From assembly GCA_934247935.1 (NCBI GenBank), contig CAKQKE010000003.1, forward strand, positions 124,001-188,000: 64,000 nucleotides of DNA, written 5' to 3'. Of this stretch, positions 8,806 through 17,451 are shown in pieces (position 1 is the stretch's first letter; each line of letters begins with the position of its first letter). The notes under the pieces are model-generated. The model searched no databases. It was not told the DNA's origin and worked only from the letters and a program-made list of their open reading frames with translations. Source of the DNA: an uncultured Clostridia bacterium (GTDB lineage: Bacteria; Bacillota; Clostridia; Christensenellales; Borkfalkiaceae). A program made the translations under genes and the position numbers.

Positions 8806-9273
8806 TCAATACTCGATATCTACTACTTTTACTTCGTATTTCCTTGCAGGAGCAACGACAAGCACTGTTTCGCCCTTCTTTTTGCCGATAAGCGCAGCAC
8901 CTAAAGGCGAATCGTTGGAAATTTTATTTTTATAAATATCCGCTTCGCTCGTTCCAACTATTTCATAAGACGTGGTCTTATTGTCTCGTTCGATAGTTAC
9001 TTTACAACCTACCGAAACAATATTCCTGTTGATGTTGGAAGTCGTAACGATTTCGGCAACTTTGATTTTCGCTTCGAGTTCGGCAATTTCGCTTTCGATA
9101 AGTGCTTGCTCGTCTTTTGCGGCGGCATACTCTGCGTTTTCGGACAAGTCGCCGAAGTCTCTCGCGATTTTAATTCGTGCGACTATCTCCGGGCGAGCCG
9201 TATCTTTAAGATAACTGAGTCTTTCTTGTAATTTTCTAAAACCTTCTTCGGTTACGATTACTTTATCTGCCAT
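8806..9273 (-). CDS. greA: Transcription elongation factor GreA
   Basis: 155 residues from the ATG at 9273 (site GAGAGG 7 bases upstream); a longer start at 9294 lacks a ribosome site. The N-terminal coiled coil (residues about 5-75) contains the tip motif DFGDLSENAEYAAAKD with the acidic residues that enter the RNA polymerase secondary channel. The C-terminal FKBP-like domain ends SPLGAALIGKKKGETVLV. GreA stimulates cleavage of backtracked RNA. The gene follows alaS after 95 bases. Confidence 0.96.
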   Translation of the reverse strand: MADKVIVTEEGFRKLQERLSYLKDTARPEIVARIKIARDFGDLSENAEYAAAKDEQALIESEIAELEAKIKVAEIVTTSNINRNIVSVGCKVTIERDNKTTSYEIVGTSEADIYKNKISNDSPLGAALIGKKKGETVLVVAPARKYEVKVVDIEY

Positions 9274-9368
9274 TTTATACCTCTCTTCAGACACTTTTTC
9301 GTGTCGGTTAATATTTTATTGTTTTGCGCCGACAATTTTTGCCGCGCGTATTTACGTGTTTATCAGTT

Positions 9369-11195
9369 TTATTCGTGAACAAGCACGGCTTTAATTCTCC
9401 TTATACCCGCCGCGCTCGATTGCTCTTTCACTATCTTGAATTTACCCAGTTCGCTCGTACGCTTTGCGTGAGGACCGCCGCATATTTCCTTTGAAACGTT
9501 GCCTATAGTGTACACGCTTACCGTGTCTCCGTACTTATTATCGAAAAGACCTATCGCCCCGCTCGCCTTTGCTTGCTCGGGTGTCATTTCTTCTTTAACG
9601 ACTTCTATGTCGGCTTTTATTGCGTCGTTTACGAAATCTTCTACCTTTTTAATCTCTTCCTCGGTCATGGGTCTGTCGAAATTGAAGTCAAACCTGAGTC
9701 TTTCGGGAGTGATATTCGAGCCTTTTTGGCTTACGGTGTTTGAAAGCACCGCGCGGAGTCCCGCATGCAAAAGGTGAGTCGCAGTGTGCAAAAGCGTTGT
9801 TTCTTCGCCGGAGTCGGAAAGACCGCATTTAAATGCGCCCTGGGCGATTTTACTCTTTTCCTGATGTTCTTTAAACGCATCTTCAAAGCCTTTCATGTCG
9901 ACGGAAAATCCCTCTTCGGCAGCCATTTCGGCAGTGAGTTCGGGCGGAAAACCGTAAGTATCGTAAAGTCTGAACACTTGCTTTCCGCCGATTTCTTTTT
10001 CTTCGACGTAAGCGGCGTCCTTTTGAGACATAAACGCGTTTTTCCTCTTTATTCCGTCTATGCACTTACCGAACTCTTTAAGTCCCATAGCAAGCGAAGC
10101 CTCGAATTTATTGATTTCCTTTGTGATTTCGGAAAGTATATAATCTTTCTTTTCGACGAGCAACGGGTACGCTTCGCCGTATACGTCGTCTATAAAAATA
10201 GCCGCAACACCCGGAAGATCTGCAGAATTGAGACCCAAAGACCTTGCGTATCTTATCGCCCTTCTCAAAAGTCTGCGGAGGATATAACCCGCGCCCACGT
10301 TTGAGGGAAGTATTCCGTTTTTATCCCCGATAAGCATTGTCGAAGTACGGATATGGTCGGCGATTATTCTCATTGCCTTTCTGTCGTTTTCGTCTCCGTC
10401 ATAACTTTTGCCCGATTTTTCTTCGATGTAATTTATCGCGGAAATAAATAAGTCGGTTTTATATCCGTCGGTGATGCCGTTTAAAAACGCAAGCAATCTG
10501 TCGAGACCGAAGCCTGTGTCTACGTTTTTGTTCGCAAGAGGAGCGTAGCCGTTTTCGGTCTTTTTATATTGCATATAAACGTCGTTACCTATCTCGACGT
10601 ATCTTCCGCAACCGCAATCGGGTCCGCAGTCAGGTCCGCACGGACGGTCGTGTCTTGGGTAAAACCACTCGTTGTCGGGTCCGCACGGGGTATTTACCGT
10701 GCCGTCGAGTTCCCACCAGTTGTCCTTTTTAGGAAGATAGAAAATGTGCTCGGGAAGTATACCCGCCTGTTTTAAATAGTCTGCCGTCTCTTCATCTCTC
10801 GGGACGGCGTCGTTACCCTCGAATACCGTCGAGCAAATTTCTTCCGCTTTAAGCCCGAAAACCTGAGTCAACAATTCAAACGACCATTTTGTTTTTTCTT
10901 TTTTAAAATAATCTCCGAGCGACCAGTTGCCCATCATTTCAAAGAAAGTAAAGTGAGTGGAATCGCCTACGGAATCTATATCAACCGTCCTTACGCAACC
11001 TTGCACGTTGCAAAGCCTTTTGCCTTGCGGGTGCGGTTTGCCGAGAAGGTACGGCATAAGCGGTTGCATACCCGCAACGTTGAACATAACGCCCGTAGTG
11101 CCGTCGCCTATAAGCGACACCGCTCCTATATTCACATGCCCTCTTTCGGTATAAAATTTAAGCCAAGCATTTCTCAATTCTTTTGAAGTAACCAT
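9369..11195 (-). CDS. alaS: Short alanyl-tRNA synthetase lacking the C-terminal domain
   Basis: 608 residues against about 870 in the full-length family. The class II catalytic core is present (TTGVMFNVAGMQPLMPYLLG; CNVQGCVRTVDIDSVGDSTH; VDTGFGLDRL). The editing domain is complete, with HTATH near residue 470 and CGGPH near residue 575 forming the HxxxH/CxxxH zinc site. The protein stops right after the SAD region (AAGIRRIKAVLVHE), so the DHHA1/C-Ala domain is missing altogether. A Cys-rich loop (RPCGPDCGPDCGCGRY) replaces the usual CSEIFYD-type segment. The stop codon is genuine in the sequence and no DHHA1 coding remnant follows. It sits 9 bases downstream of cysS. It may be the sole synthetase or a paralogue of a normal one elsewhere. 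Confidence 0.88.
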   Translation of the reverse strand: MVTSKELRNAWLKFYTERGHVNIGAVSLIGDGTTGVMFNVAGMQPLMPYLLGKPHPQGKRLCNVQGCVRTVDIDSVGDSTHFTFFEMMGNWSLGDYFKKEKTKWSFELLTQVFGLKAEEICSTVFEGNDAVPRDEETADYLKQAGILPEHIFYLPKKDNWWELDGTVNTPCGPDNEWFYPRHDRPCGPDCGPDCGCGRYVEIGNDVYMQYKKTENGYAPLANKNVDTGFGLDRLLAFLNGITDGYKTDLFISAINYIEEKSGKSYDGDENDRKAMRIIADHIRTSTMLIGDKNGILPSNVGAGYILRRLLRRAIRYARSLGLNSADLPGVAAIFIDDVYGEAYPLLVEKKDYILSEITKEINKFEASLAMGLKEFGKCIDGIKRKNAFMSQKDAAYVEEKEIGGKQVFRLYDTYGFPPELTAEMAAEEGFSVDMKGFEDAFKEHQEKSKIAQGAFKCGLSDSGEETTLLHTATHLLHAGLRAVLSNTVSQKGSNITPERLRFDFNFDRPMTEEEIKKVEDFVNDAIKADIEVVKEEMTPEQAKASGAIGLFDNKYGDTVSVYTIGNVSKEICGGPHAKRTSELGKFKIVKEQSSAAGIRRIKAVLVHE

Positions 11196-11204
11196 AAAAA
11201 CTCC

Positions 11205-12599
11205 TTATAATTTAACGACTTTTACTCCGTCTTTGCTTATCTGAACGGCATATCCCGCCGCCGAAATTTCACCGCGCAACTTGTCTGCGTTTGCATAATC
11301 TTTGTTGAGCCTGTATTCTTGCATTTTTTGCGCAAGAGCGATTATTTCTTCCGGCACGGTCGCTTGCGGATTCTTGTCTTCGTAATATTTCACAAAGTCT
11401 TCAGCGTCTTTTTTAAACAAGCCCAAAAGCGAATAAGTTTTTTTAATCTGGCTTATTTCTGCGCCAGCCGTTTTGGGGTCGCTTGCGATATCTTTATTTA
11501 TCTTTTTGAAATAAGCGTACAAGTTTGACAATGCCAAAGCCGTGTTGAAATCGTCTTCCATACACTTATTGAACTCGTCGTCTATCTCTTTGCATTCACC
11601 CTCGATTTTAATCCCTTTTTCTTCCGCTTGCAAAATGATTTTATAAAAATCGTACAAGTGCTTTTCGGCATCGGGAAAAAGCGTGGGCGTAATGTTTATG
11701 TCGTTGCGGTAATTTGTCTGCAAGAGTGCGAATTTGATGCTTTCGTTGGAATATTCTTTCAATAAATCGGTCATCAAAAGGCTGTTTCCAAGCGACTTGC
11801 TCATTTTTTGACCGTTTACCTTGATAAGTCCGTTGTGAATCCAGTATTTAACGAATTGTTTGCCGCTTAACGCTTCGCTTTGCGCGATTTCGTTTTCGTG
11901 GTGGGGGAAAATAAGGTCTCTTCCGCCGCCGTGAATGTCTATGCAATCGCCGAAAGCCGCCTTGTTCATCGCCGAACACTCGATATGCCAACCGGGTCTG
12001 CCTTCGCCCCAAGGCGAGGTCCAATGTATTTCACCCTCTTTCGCACTCTTCCAAAGTGCGAAATCAAGCGGACTTTGCTTTTCTTCGTCGTTTTCTATTC
12101 TCACGCCGTTCAATGCGTCTTCGAGATTTCTGTGCGACAATTTGCCGTATTCGGGGAACGATTTTACTGAGAAATACACGTCGCCGTTTTTTGTGGCGTA
12201 CGCATGACCTTTTTCGATAAGCCCCTGAACGAAATCGATGATATTTTGAATATTTTCGGTGGCTTTAATCCAGATGTCGGGGTCGTCGATGTCCATTTCT
12301 TTCATTACCGCGTCGATTTTTTTAATCATCATTTTCGCGTAAGCGTCGGCGGGAATACCCGTTTCTTTGGATTTTGCGATTATTTTATCGTCTACGTCGG
12401 TATAATTTCTGGCGTACCTGACGTCATAGCCCTCTTTAATCAAAAATTTGCGTATTATATCGTAAATAAGTGCCTGATAAGTGTGACCTATATGCGCTTC
12501 GCCCGAAACCGTGATTCCGCAAGCGTACATATTTACCTTGTTTCCGTTTATCGGGACAAAATTTTCTTTTTTACCCGAAAGGGTGTTGTAAACCTTCAT
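11205..12599 (-). CDS. cysS: Cysteinyl-tRNA synthetase
   Basis: 464 residues, normal length. The class I HIGH-type motif is in VSGEAHIGHTYQ, and the KMSKS motif lies near residue 266 (GQKMSKSLGNS). The zinc ligands are visible as Cys in MYACGITVSG, Cys in WHIECSAM and His in FPHHENE. The C-terminal anticodon-binding region is complete. It is transcribed from its own promoter at 12690-12718 and followed after 9 bases by the short alaS, so the two synthetases are probably co-transcribed. No T-box was seen in the leader. Confidence 0.96.
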   Translation of the reverse strand: MKVYNTLSGKKENFVPINGNKVNMYACGITVSGEAHIGHTYQALIYDIIRKFLIKEGYDVRYARNYTDVDDKIIAKSKETGIPADAYAKMMIKKIDAVMKEMDIDDPDIWIKATENIQNIIDFVQGLIEKGHAYATKNGDVYFSVKSFPEYGKLSHRNLEDALNGVRIENDEEKQSPLDFALWKSAKEGEIHWTSPWGEGRPGWHIECSAMNKAAFGDCIDIHGGGRDLIFPHHENEIAQSEALSGKQFVKYWIHNGLIKVNGQKMSKSLGNSLLMTDLLKEYSNESIKFALLQTNYRNDINITPTLFPDAEKHLYDFYKIILQAEEKGIKIEGECKEIDDEFNKCMEDDFNTALALSNLYAYFKKINKDIASDPKTAGAEISQIKKTYSLLGLFKKDAEDFVKYYEDKNPQATVPEEIIALAQKMQEYRLNKDYANADKLRGEISAAGYAVQISKDGVKVVKL

Positions 12600-12689
12600 G
12601 TTGCCTCTCTATGCTGTTCGCTTTTCAATCGAGGCCGCATGTCGTCGCATCCGCGCGCAATAAGTCCCGCAAAAGCCCATATATATAAT

Positions 12690-12718
12690 ATATTAACACA
12701 ATTAATGATATTTTGCAA
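12690..12718 (-). promoter_or_regulatory. Promoter of cysS-alaS
   Basis: Minus strand -35 TTGCAA (12713-12718), spacer 17, -10 TAATAT (12690-12695). The predicted leader is about 85 bases long. Confidence 0.6.
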
Positions 12719-12790
12719 TAATTTAAACCGCATTTCAGGCAGCGAATACCCACTCTTGCATAAAAAATTTTCACTTTTTTAATTAATTAA

Positions 12791-12819
12791 TTGCAATAAT
12801 TTGTCAAATGGTATATACT
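12791..12819 (+). promoter_or_regulatory. Promoter of serS
   Basis: -35 TTGCAA (12791-12796), spacer 17, -10 TATACT (12814-12819), about 40 bases before the serS start codon. Confidence 0.65.
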
Positions 12820-12859
12820 AATGGAAATCTTACATTAAAAGTCAGTTTAGGAGTCAGTT

Positions 12860-14149
12860 ATGCTCGATTTAAAACTTATAACCGAAAATCCCGATCTCGT
12901 CCAAGAAAGACTCGCAAAAAAAGGTTGCATTGTCGACTTTAACGACGTAATCGCATGGAACAACGAAAAGAAAAAACTCATTAAAGAAAACGAACAATTA
13001 CAGGCAAAACGCAACTCGGTTTCCGCAGAAATACCCAAACTTAAAAAGGCGGGTCAACCCGTTGACGAAATTTTTGCCGAAATGCGCGCGCTCGGCGACA
13101 CGATTGCCGAAGGCACTGCTAAAATAAACGAACTTTCGGACAAAATTACCGAATTTGTAGCGAAACTTCCCAACATGCCCGACGATGACCTTTTGCCCGG
13201 CGAAAAGGAAAACAATAAAGTAATTAAAGTGTTCGGCGAAAAGCCTCAATTTAATTTCGACGCCAAAAACCACGTCGATTTGTGCACCGCTTTGGGTCTC
13301 ATCGATTATGAAAGGGGCGTAAAACTTTCCGGCAACGGGTATTGGATTTACAGAGGCGACGGAGCAAGACTCGAATGGGCTTTGCTTCAATTCTTTGTTT
13401 CCGAACATCTTGCGGACGGCTACGAAATGATACTTCCCCCGCACATGCTCGGCTACAACTGCGGATTCGGCGCGGGTCAATTCCCCAAATTTGCCGACGA
13501 AGTTTATTGGGTAGACAGCGAAGACGGCAGCAGATTGAAATCTAAATTTATGCTTCCAACGGCAGAAACCGCTCTCGTAAATATGTATGCGGGCGAAATT
13601 ATCGACGAAAGCAAACTTCCCATGAAATTCTTTGCCTACACACCCTGCTATCGTAAAGAAGCAGGCAGCGCAAGAGCCGAAGAAAGAGGTATGGTGCGCG
13701 GACACCAATTCAATAAAGTGGAAATGGTGCAATACGCTCATCCCGAACACAGCAAAGAGGCTTTTGAAGAACTCGTGGGCAAGGCTTGCAGAATTATGGA
13801 AAAACTCGGTCTTCATTACAGACTTTCCAAACTTGCGGCGGGCGACTGCTCCGCATCTATGGCGAGAACGTACGACATTGAAGTGTGGATACCCAGCATG
13901 GGCATTTATAAAGAAGTTTCTTCCGTTTCCAACGCAAACGACTATCAGGCGAGAAGAAACAACACCAGATACAGAGATTCCAAAACGGGCAAGCCCGCGT
14001 TTGTGCATACGCTCAACGGCTCGGGTCTTGCAACGTCAAGAGTCTTTCCCGCTCTTGTCGAACAATATCAGAATGCCGACGGCAGCATAACCATTCCCGA
14101 AGTGTTGAGACCGTTTATGGGCGGACAAGAAGTAATTAAAGCAAAATAA
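12860..14149 (+). CDS. serS: Seryl-tRNA synthetase
   Basis: 429 residues, normal length. The start MLDLKLITENPDLVQERLAK is typical, followed by the tRNA-binding coiled coil (residues about 25-100). The class II core contains LPTAETALVNMYAGEI, motif 2 FAYTPCYRKEAGSARAEERG and motif 3 NGSGLATSRVFPALVEQYQ. It charges tRNA-Ser. It is monocistronic, divergent from cysS and followed by a terminator at 14263-14292. A 336-codon antisense frame inside it (12998-14008) is a compositional shadow. Confidence 0.97.
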   Translation: MLDLKLITENPDLVQERLAKKGCIVDFNDVIAWNNEKKKLIKENEQLQAKRNSVSAEIPKLKKAGQPVDEIFAEMRALGDTIAEGTAKINELSDKITEFVAKLPNMPDDDLLPGEKENNKVIKVFGEKPQFNFDAKNHVDLCTALGLIDYERGVKLSGNGYWIYRGDGARLEWALLQFFVSEHLADGYEMILPPHMLGYNCGFGAGQFPKFADEVYWVDSEDGSRLKSKFMLPTAETALVNMYAGEIIDESKLPMKFFAYTPCYRKEAGSARAEERGMVRGHQFNKVEMVQYAHPEHSKEAFEELVGKACRIMEKLGLHYRLSKLAAGDCSASMARTYDIEVWIPSMGIYKEVSSVSNANDYQARRNNTRYRDSKTGKPAFVHTLNGSGLATSRVFPALVEQYQNADGSITIPEVLRPFMGGQEVIKAK

Positions 14150-14262
14150 AATTTAAGTCGTTAAGTAGTTTAAATTTGTGGTTTAAATATTGCGTTTTGC
14201 AGTCGCAAGTTAAATCGACCTATATTTACGGCTTATATCTGCGACGATTAAAATTAAAAATT

Positions 14263-14292
14263 ACCGCGAGGCTTTGTGCCCCGCGGTTTTAT
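14263..14292 (+). terminator. Terminator of serS
   Basis: The arms ACCGCGAGG and CCCCGCGGT pair with one bulged base and are followed by TTTTATT. Confidence 0.75.
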
Positions 14293-14487
14293 TATGCACT
14301 TTTACGTTTTTGATTATAAAGTCGGCTTTAAGTTTGTGTCGCATTTTAATTTTGCTACGCCTTGTTAAGTCCGTTTTTATTTGTTTTTGTTTATTCGCAA
14401 TGCTTTTATTTATTGTTTTTTTGCTCGCACCATTACTTATTCGCTACACTTTATCGGCTATGTTTTACTCTTTTTTTTGTGTTTTAT

Positions 14488-14514
14488 GTCGTTTTTGCAC
14501 AATACGTATGCCGC
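14488..14514. repeat. Palindromic ACGTA-core element (copy c)
   Basis: GTCGTTTTTGCACAATACG continues into TATGCCGC. It matches copy j at 59775-59816 over about 40 bases, starting from TATGTCGTTTTT. Confidence 0.6.
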
Positions 14515-14646
14515 AATATTGTCAAACCCCGATATAAAAGCGGATTCAATCAACTCGTCTTTTCTCTCATACCCATTTACTTTTTCGTCAATAAAAAATC
14601 AAAAAAATATTTTCATATACTTTTAAATAAAGTTTTTACTCAAGGC

Positions 14647-15369
14647 TCAACACATAGCCTTTTGTGCCGCTTTTATATAATCTTTATACGTGGATTTTAA
14701 CAAATTTTTACTTTCTTCCGAAAAATTTATCCATTGCAAATTCGACGGATTTAAAAATTTTTCGATATATTTATTAAGTTCTTTTTTCTTGAATTTTCCC
14801 AAAGCCTCTATCGCGCATTGCGAAACGTAATATTTACTGCTTTCCAAAACCGTCCCTTCCCATTTTTCGGGAATGATATTGACGCAATCGAGCAATTTAA
14901 TAAAATACGGTATAGCCGCTTCTACTTTCAGTTTGCCGAGCATTTGCACTAAATAGCAAGCGTCTATGGTTACGTCGCTGCTTAAAATTTCAAAATAATC
15001 GTCAAGAAATCTTAAATCGCAAATTTTTGCAAGCGTTTGAGAGACGACGTTTAGTTGCTTTTGGTTGTATTCTGGGCGTAAATAATGCTTATATTTTGAA
15101 ATTAAATATTCGGTAGCGTCGTTAAACCCCTTTACGCCGAGTGCGCTTAAATATTGCATTTGACACCCTTCCGACTCAAATCTATCGATATAGCGTATCA
15201 GAACAGGAACGACTTGCTTGTCTTTTTCTTTAAAAGTACAGCAATTAAATTGCCTGTGATCGTGAAAATTAAAGCCAAACTTTTTTAATTCGGCATACAG
15301 TTCTTTTTGAAGTTTAATATCGTGCCTGTTTTTTGGATTTAACCGATATTTTAACATTTCAAAAAACAT
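14647..15369 (-). CDS. HEAT-repeat-like protein of unknown function
   Basis: 240 residues from the ATG at 15369, which has a GGGAG site; an ATG at 15387 lies upstream of that site and is rejected. The protein is all-helical by composition, with units such as YLSALGVKGFNDATEYLISK, LVQMLGKLKVEAAIPYFIKL and AIEALGKFKKKELNKYIEKF that resemble HEAT/PBS repeats. Such proteins are protein-binding scaffolds. No catalytic motif is seen. It is a single gene converging on serS. Confidence 0.75.
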   Translation of the reverse strand: MFFEMLKYRLNPKNRHDIKLQKELYAELKKFGFNFHDHRQFNCCTFKEKDKQVVPVLIRYIDRFESEGCQMQYLSALGVKGFNDATEYLISKYKHYLRPEYNQKQLNVVSQTLAKICDLRFLDDYFEILSSDVTIDACYLVQMLGKLKVEAAIPYFIKLLDCVNIIPEKWEGTVLESSKYYVSQCAIEALGKFKKKELNKYIEKFLNPSNLQWINFSEESKNLLKSTYKDYIKAAQKAMC

Positions 15370-15525
15370 ACTATTCTCCCAAAACATTTTAAAATCACGC
15401 CAAAAACTTAAATTTCGTTATTGCCGACAACAGCGCAAATTTTTTATGTATTCCATATATATTCCACTATATTCCGCATTAGATTTTATCACAATTAAAA
15501 CGTTTTTGTCAATATGGTTTTATTT

Positions 15526-15552
15526 AAAAAGGAAGGCGCAAATACACCTTCC
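15526..15552 (-). terminator. Terminator of the small Cys-Cys peptide gene
   Basis: On the minus strand GGAAGG and CCTTCC form a stem with a 10-base loop, then TTTTT. It begins 13 bases after the stop codon. Confidence 0.7.
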
Positions 15553-15564
15553 GATGATAACGCT

Positions 15565-15747
15565 TTACAAGTCGCTGGAAGTAAGATTATCGAGCGTTAC
15601 ACAAGTTGTCCTATATATACTCTCTTCGATCTCTTTCTTTTCTTTTTTGCTTCTGCCACAACATGCTTTTTGGTATTTTTCTAATACTTCTTTTAATGCT
15701 TGACTATTGCTATTCTGACTCTCGGTCATATGTTTAATTTTATACAT
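15565..15747 (-). CDS. Small Cys-Cys protein, unknown
   Basis: 60 residues, hydrophilic and probably helical, with a central KACCGRSKKEKKEIEES motif and a third Cys near the C-terminus. It has no signal peptide or membrane segment. It is a complete small unit: a promoter with perfect -10 (15847-15875), a leader of about 95 bases, an AAGGAGG ribosome site, and a terminator right after the stop. The ribosome site is 14 bases from the ATG, further than usual. That is the main doubt about the start. No homologue is recognised. It could be a regulatory or secreted peptide precursor, but no processing or export gene is adjacent. Confidence 0.55.
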   Translation of the reverse strand: MYKIKHMTESQNSNSQALKEVLEKYQKACCGRSKKEKKEIEESIYRTTCVTLDNLTSSDL

Positions 15748-15846
15748 AATATAAAATAAACCTCCTTAAAAATTTATAAATAACTTCCAAGGAAATACGA
15801 CTTCGGCTAATCGCCAAAATCAATCGACCTTGGCGTTATCGAAAAT

Positions 15847-15875
15847 ATTATATCATATAAAATACTTTTTTGCAA
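15847..15875 (-). promoter_or_regulatory. Promoter of the small Cys-Cys protein gene
   Basis: Minus strand -35 TTGCAA (15870-15875), spacer 17, -10 TATAAT (15847-15852). The leader contains the inverted repeat CCAAGG (15787-15792) / CCTTGG (15828-15833). Confidence 0.7.
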
Positions 15876-15881
15876 GATTAT

Positions 15882-15908
15882 AAAAACGCCGCGCAAAATG
15901 CGCGGCGC
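15882..15908 (-). terminator. Terminator of the DegV gene
   Basis: GCCGCGC and GCGCGGC pair around ATTTT and are followed on the minus strand by GTTTTTAT. It lies 15 bases after the stop. Confidence 0.85.
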
Positions 15909-15923
15909 AATAAATTTAATTTT

Positions 15924-16787
15924 TTACTTTAATTCCAACTCTTCTTCACCGTCGTTTATATACAAAATACCGATGGTGTTTTTACCGCAGTGGCTCGAAA
16001 CCGTCGCATTGGCTGTCGTTTCGTACACGTTTTCAAAACCGTATTTCTTGATTTCTTCTATTACCGCTTCGGCAATTCCGGGGTCGGAAACGCTGTGCGT
16101 GACGAAAATTACGTGTTTGTCGGGGTGATTGAATTCCGCAAGCGTGTCAAGCGCATATTTTACGGCAAGTTTTTCCATTCTTCTGCCCATATACTTTTTA
16201 CCGACGACCATTTTACCGTCTTTAAGCAAAATTTGGGGATGCAAACTCAAAACTTTTGCGCCGAAAGCCGTAAGTGCTGAGCATCTTCCACCCATTTTTA
16301 AATAATCAAGGGTATCTAAAATAAAACTTGCTTGCACTTTGGATACTCTTTGTTCGACCTTTTTGCAAATTTCGGCGGGGTCGTCGATTGTATAAGAAAG
16401 TTCTCTCGCATAAATCGCAAGAAGAGCAATACCCGTCGACAAAGAACGGCTGTCGATTACGTATACGTTTTTAAAGTTTTGCGCAGCCATTCTTGCGTGT
16501 TGGCAAGCCGAGGTGATTTCGCTTGAAAGCGTAATATGAATAATCGCGTCGTAAGACTGTAAAAGTTTTGAAAAATGCTCGTTAAACGTCTCTACGTTTA
16601 TTGCGGAAGTCTTGGGCAACTGTTTGTGTTCGTCGCAATATTTATACATTTCGGCAATGTCGAGTTGTCCGTCAATATACTCTTTTCCCCCGTAAGTAAT
16701 GGTGTACGGAGCGGTGCTTATATCATATTTTTTGAGTAAATCTTCCTGAATGTCAATGGCACTGTCAGACGATATCGCAATTTTCAT
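15924..16787 (-). CDS. DegV family fatty-acid-binding protein
   Basis: 287 residues, normal for DegV/FakB proteins. The N-terminus MKIAISSDSAIDIQ carries the conserved SDS motif. KTSAINVETFNEHF and the IHITLSSEITSACQ segment match the ligand-binding lobe, and DTLDYLKMGGRCSALTAF the second conserved block. Family members bind a fatty acid and present it to a FakA kinase; no fakA gene is adjacent here. It is transcribed alone, from an upstream TATAAT near 16818. Confidence 0.93.
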   Translation of the reverse strand: MKIAISSDSAIDIQEDLLKKYDISTAPYTITYGGKEYIDGQLDIAEMYKYCDEHKQLPKTSAINVETFNEHFSKLLQSYDAIIHITLSSEITSACQHARMAAQNFKNVYVIDSRSLSTGIALLAIYARELSYTIDDPAEICKKVEQRVSKVQASFILDTLDYLKMGGRCSALTAFGAKVLSLHPQILLKDGKMVVGKKYMGRRMEKLAVKYALDTLAEFNHPDKHVIFVTHSVSDPGIAEAVIEEIKKYGFENVYETTANATVSSHCGKNTIGILYINDGEEELELK

Positions 16788-17451
16788 AATTACCTCCTGA
16801 AAAACCTGAATTATTCCATTATAGCCAATTTTATTCTATTGTTTTGTATTTAATCAATATTAAATATATCATTAAACGGCTTAAAAGTCAAGAAATTGCG
16901 CGCTCGGTACGTGCGGTTTGAATATTTTTTACGCAGTTTTCATTTTATGGTAAAATAAAGACATGCTTACGACGAGTTAATATATTACGAAGTATATTCT
17001 AAACGAAATAACTGTGCTTTATCAAAGGTTCGCATAGGTTTAACCGCAAAAACTTATCGTTTTCTCTGGACGAAAAAGCCATACCTGCATAATATATTAT
17101 ATACAGTTTATATACAGTCTGGCATAGCCGCGTCGTTTATGCCTGCTTATACCTTTTTAATTCAGCGCGACGAAAAATGTTTGCAAATATTGTATTTTAA
17201 TGTTATAATCATTGAAATGCTTTGCCGAATGCGATTTTTACACTTTTTTTTGCATTTTAATTGCGATTTATTATTCTTTGATTGCGGCAAAGTTAAACGT
17301 TTTTGTAAATCATGCCGCGACTTTACGGTTTTTGCCGACGCTTTAATTCTGCTCTAAACTATTACACAAAAACCGGCGGTTTGACATTATTTAATGCGAC
17401 TATACTAATTTATTAAAAAACAAGCCGCAACATACGTATCAAGGAGAAAAA
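16788..17451. other. Long intergenic region between divergent genes
   Basis: It separates the degV-like gene and an MFS gene. A 72-codon frame at 17139-17357 has no ribosome site and an implausible Phe/Cys-rich product. A possible MFS promoter starts with TTGACA at 17381, but the best -10 (TATACT at 17401) is only 14 bases away. A GCCGCAACATACGTATC segment at 17424-17440 resembles the dispersed palindromic element. Confidence 0.45.

Larger units (their letters stand above)
14150..14646. other. Intergenic region between convergent genes
   Basis: It contains the serS terminator and one copy of the dispersed palindromic element. The three overlapping plus-strand frames here are Phe/Leu/Cys-rich low-complexity translations without ribosome sites and are not treated as genes. 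Confidence 0.5.

Noticed and set aside
12600..12859. T-box leader in front of cysS or serS
   Set aside because: No AGGGTGG-type antiterminator motif or terminator is present in the divergent region, and both promoters leave leaders that are too short.
12998..14008. A 336-codon minus-strand frame antisense to serS
   Set aside because: serS is a complete conserved gene on the other strand; the antisense product has no family features and no ribosome site.
14274..14700. Three overlapping plus-strand frames of 81-112 codons
   Set aside because: Products are Phe/Leu/Cys-rich low-complexity sequence from AT-rich intergenic DNA, lacking ribosome sites, and overlap a terminator and a repeat.
17139..17357. 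A 72-codon plus-strand frame upstream of the MFS gene
   Set aside because: No ribosome site, implausible composition, and no terminator or promoter fitting it.
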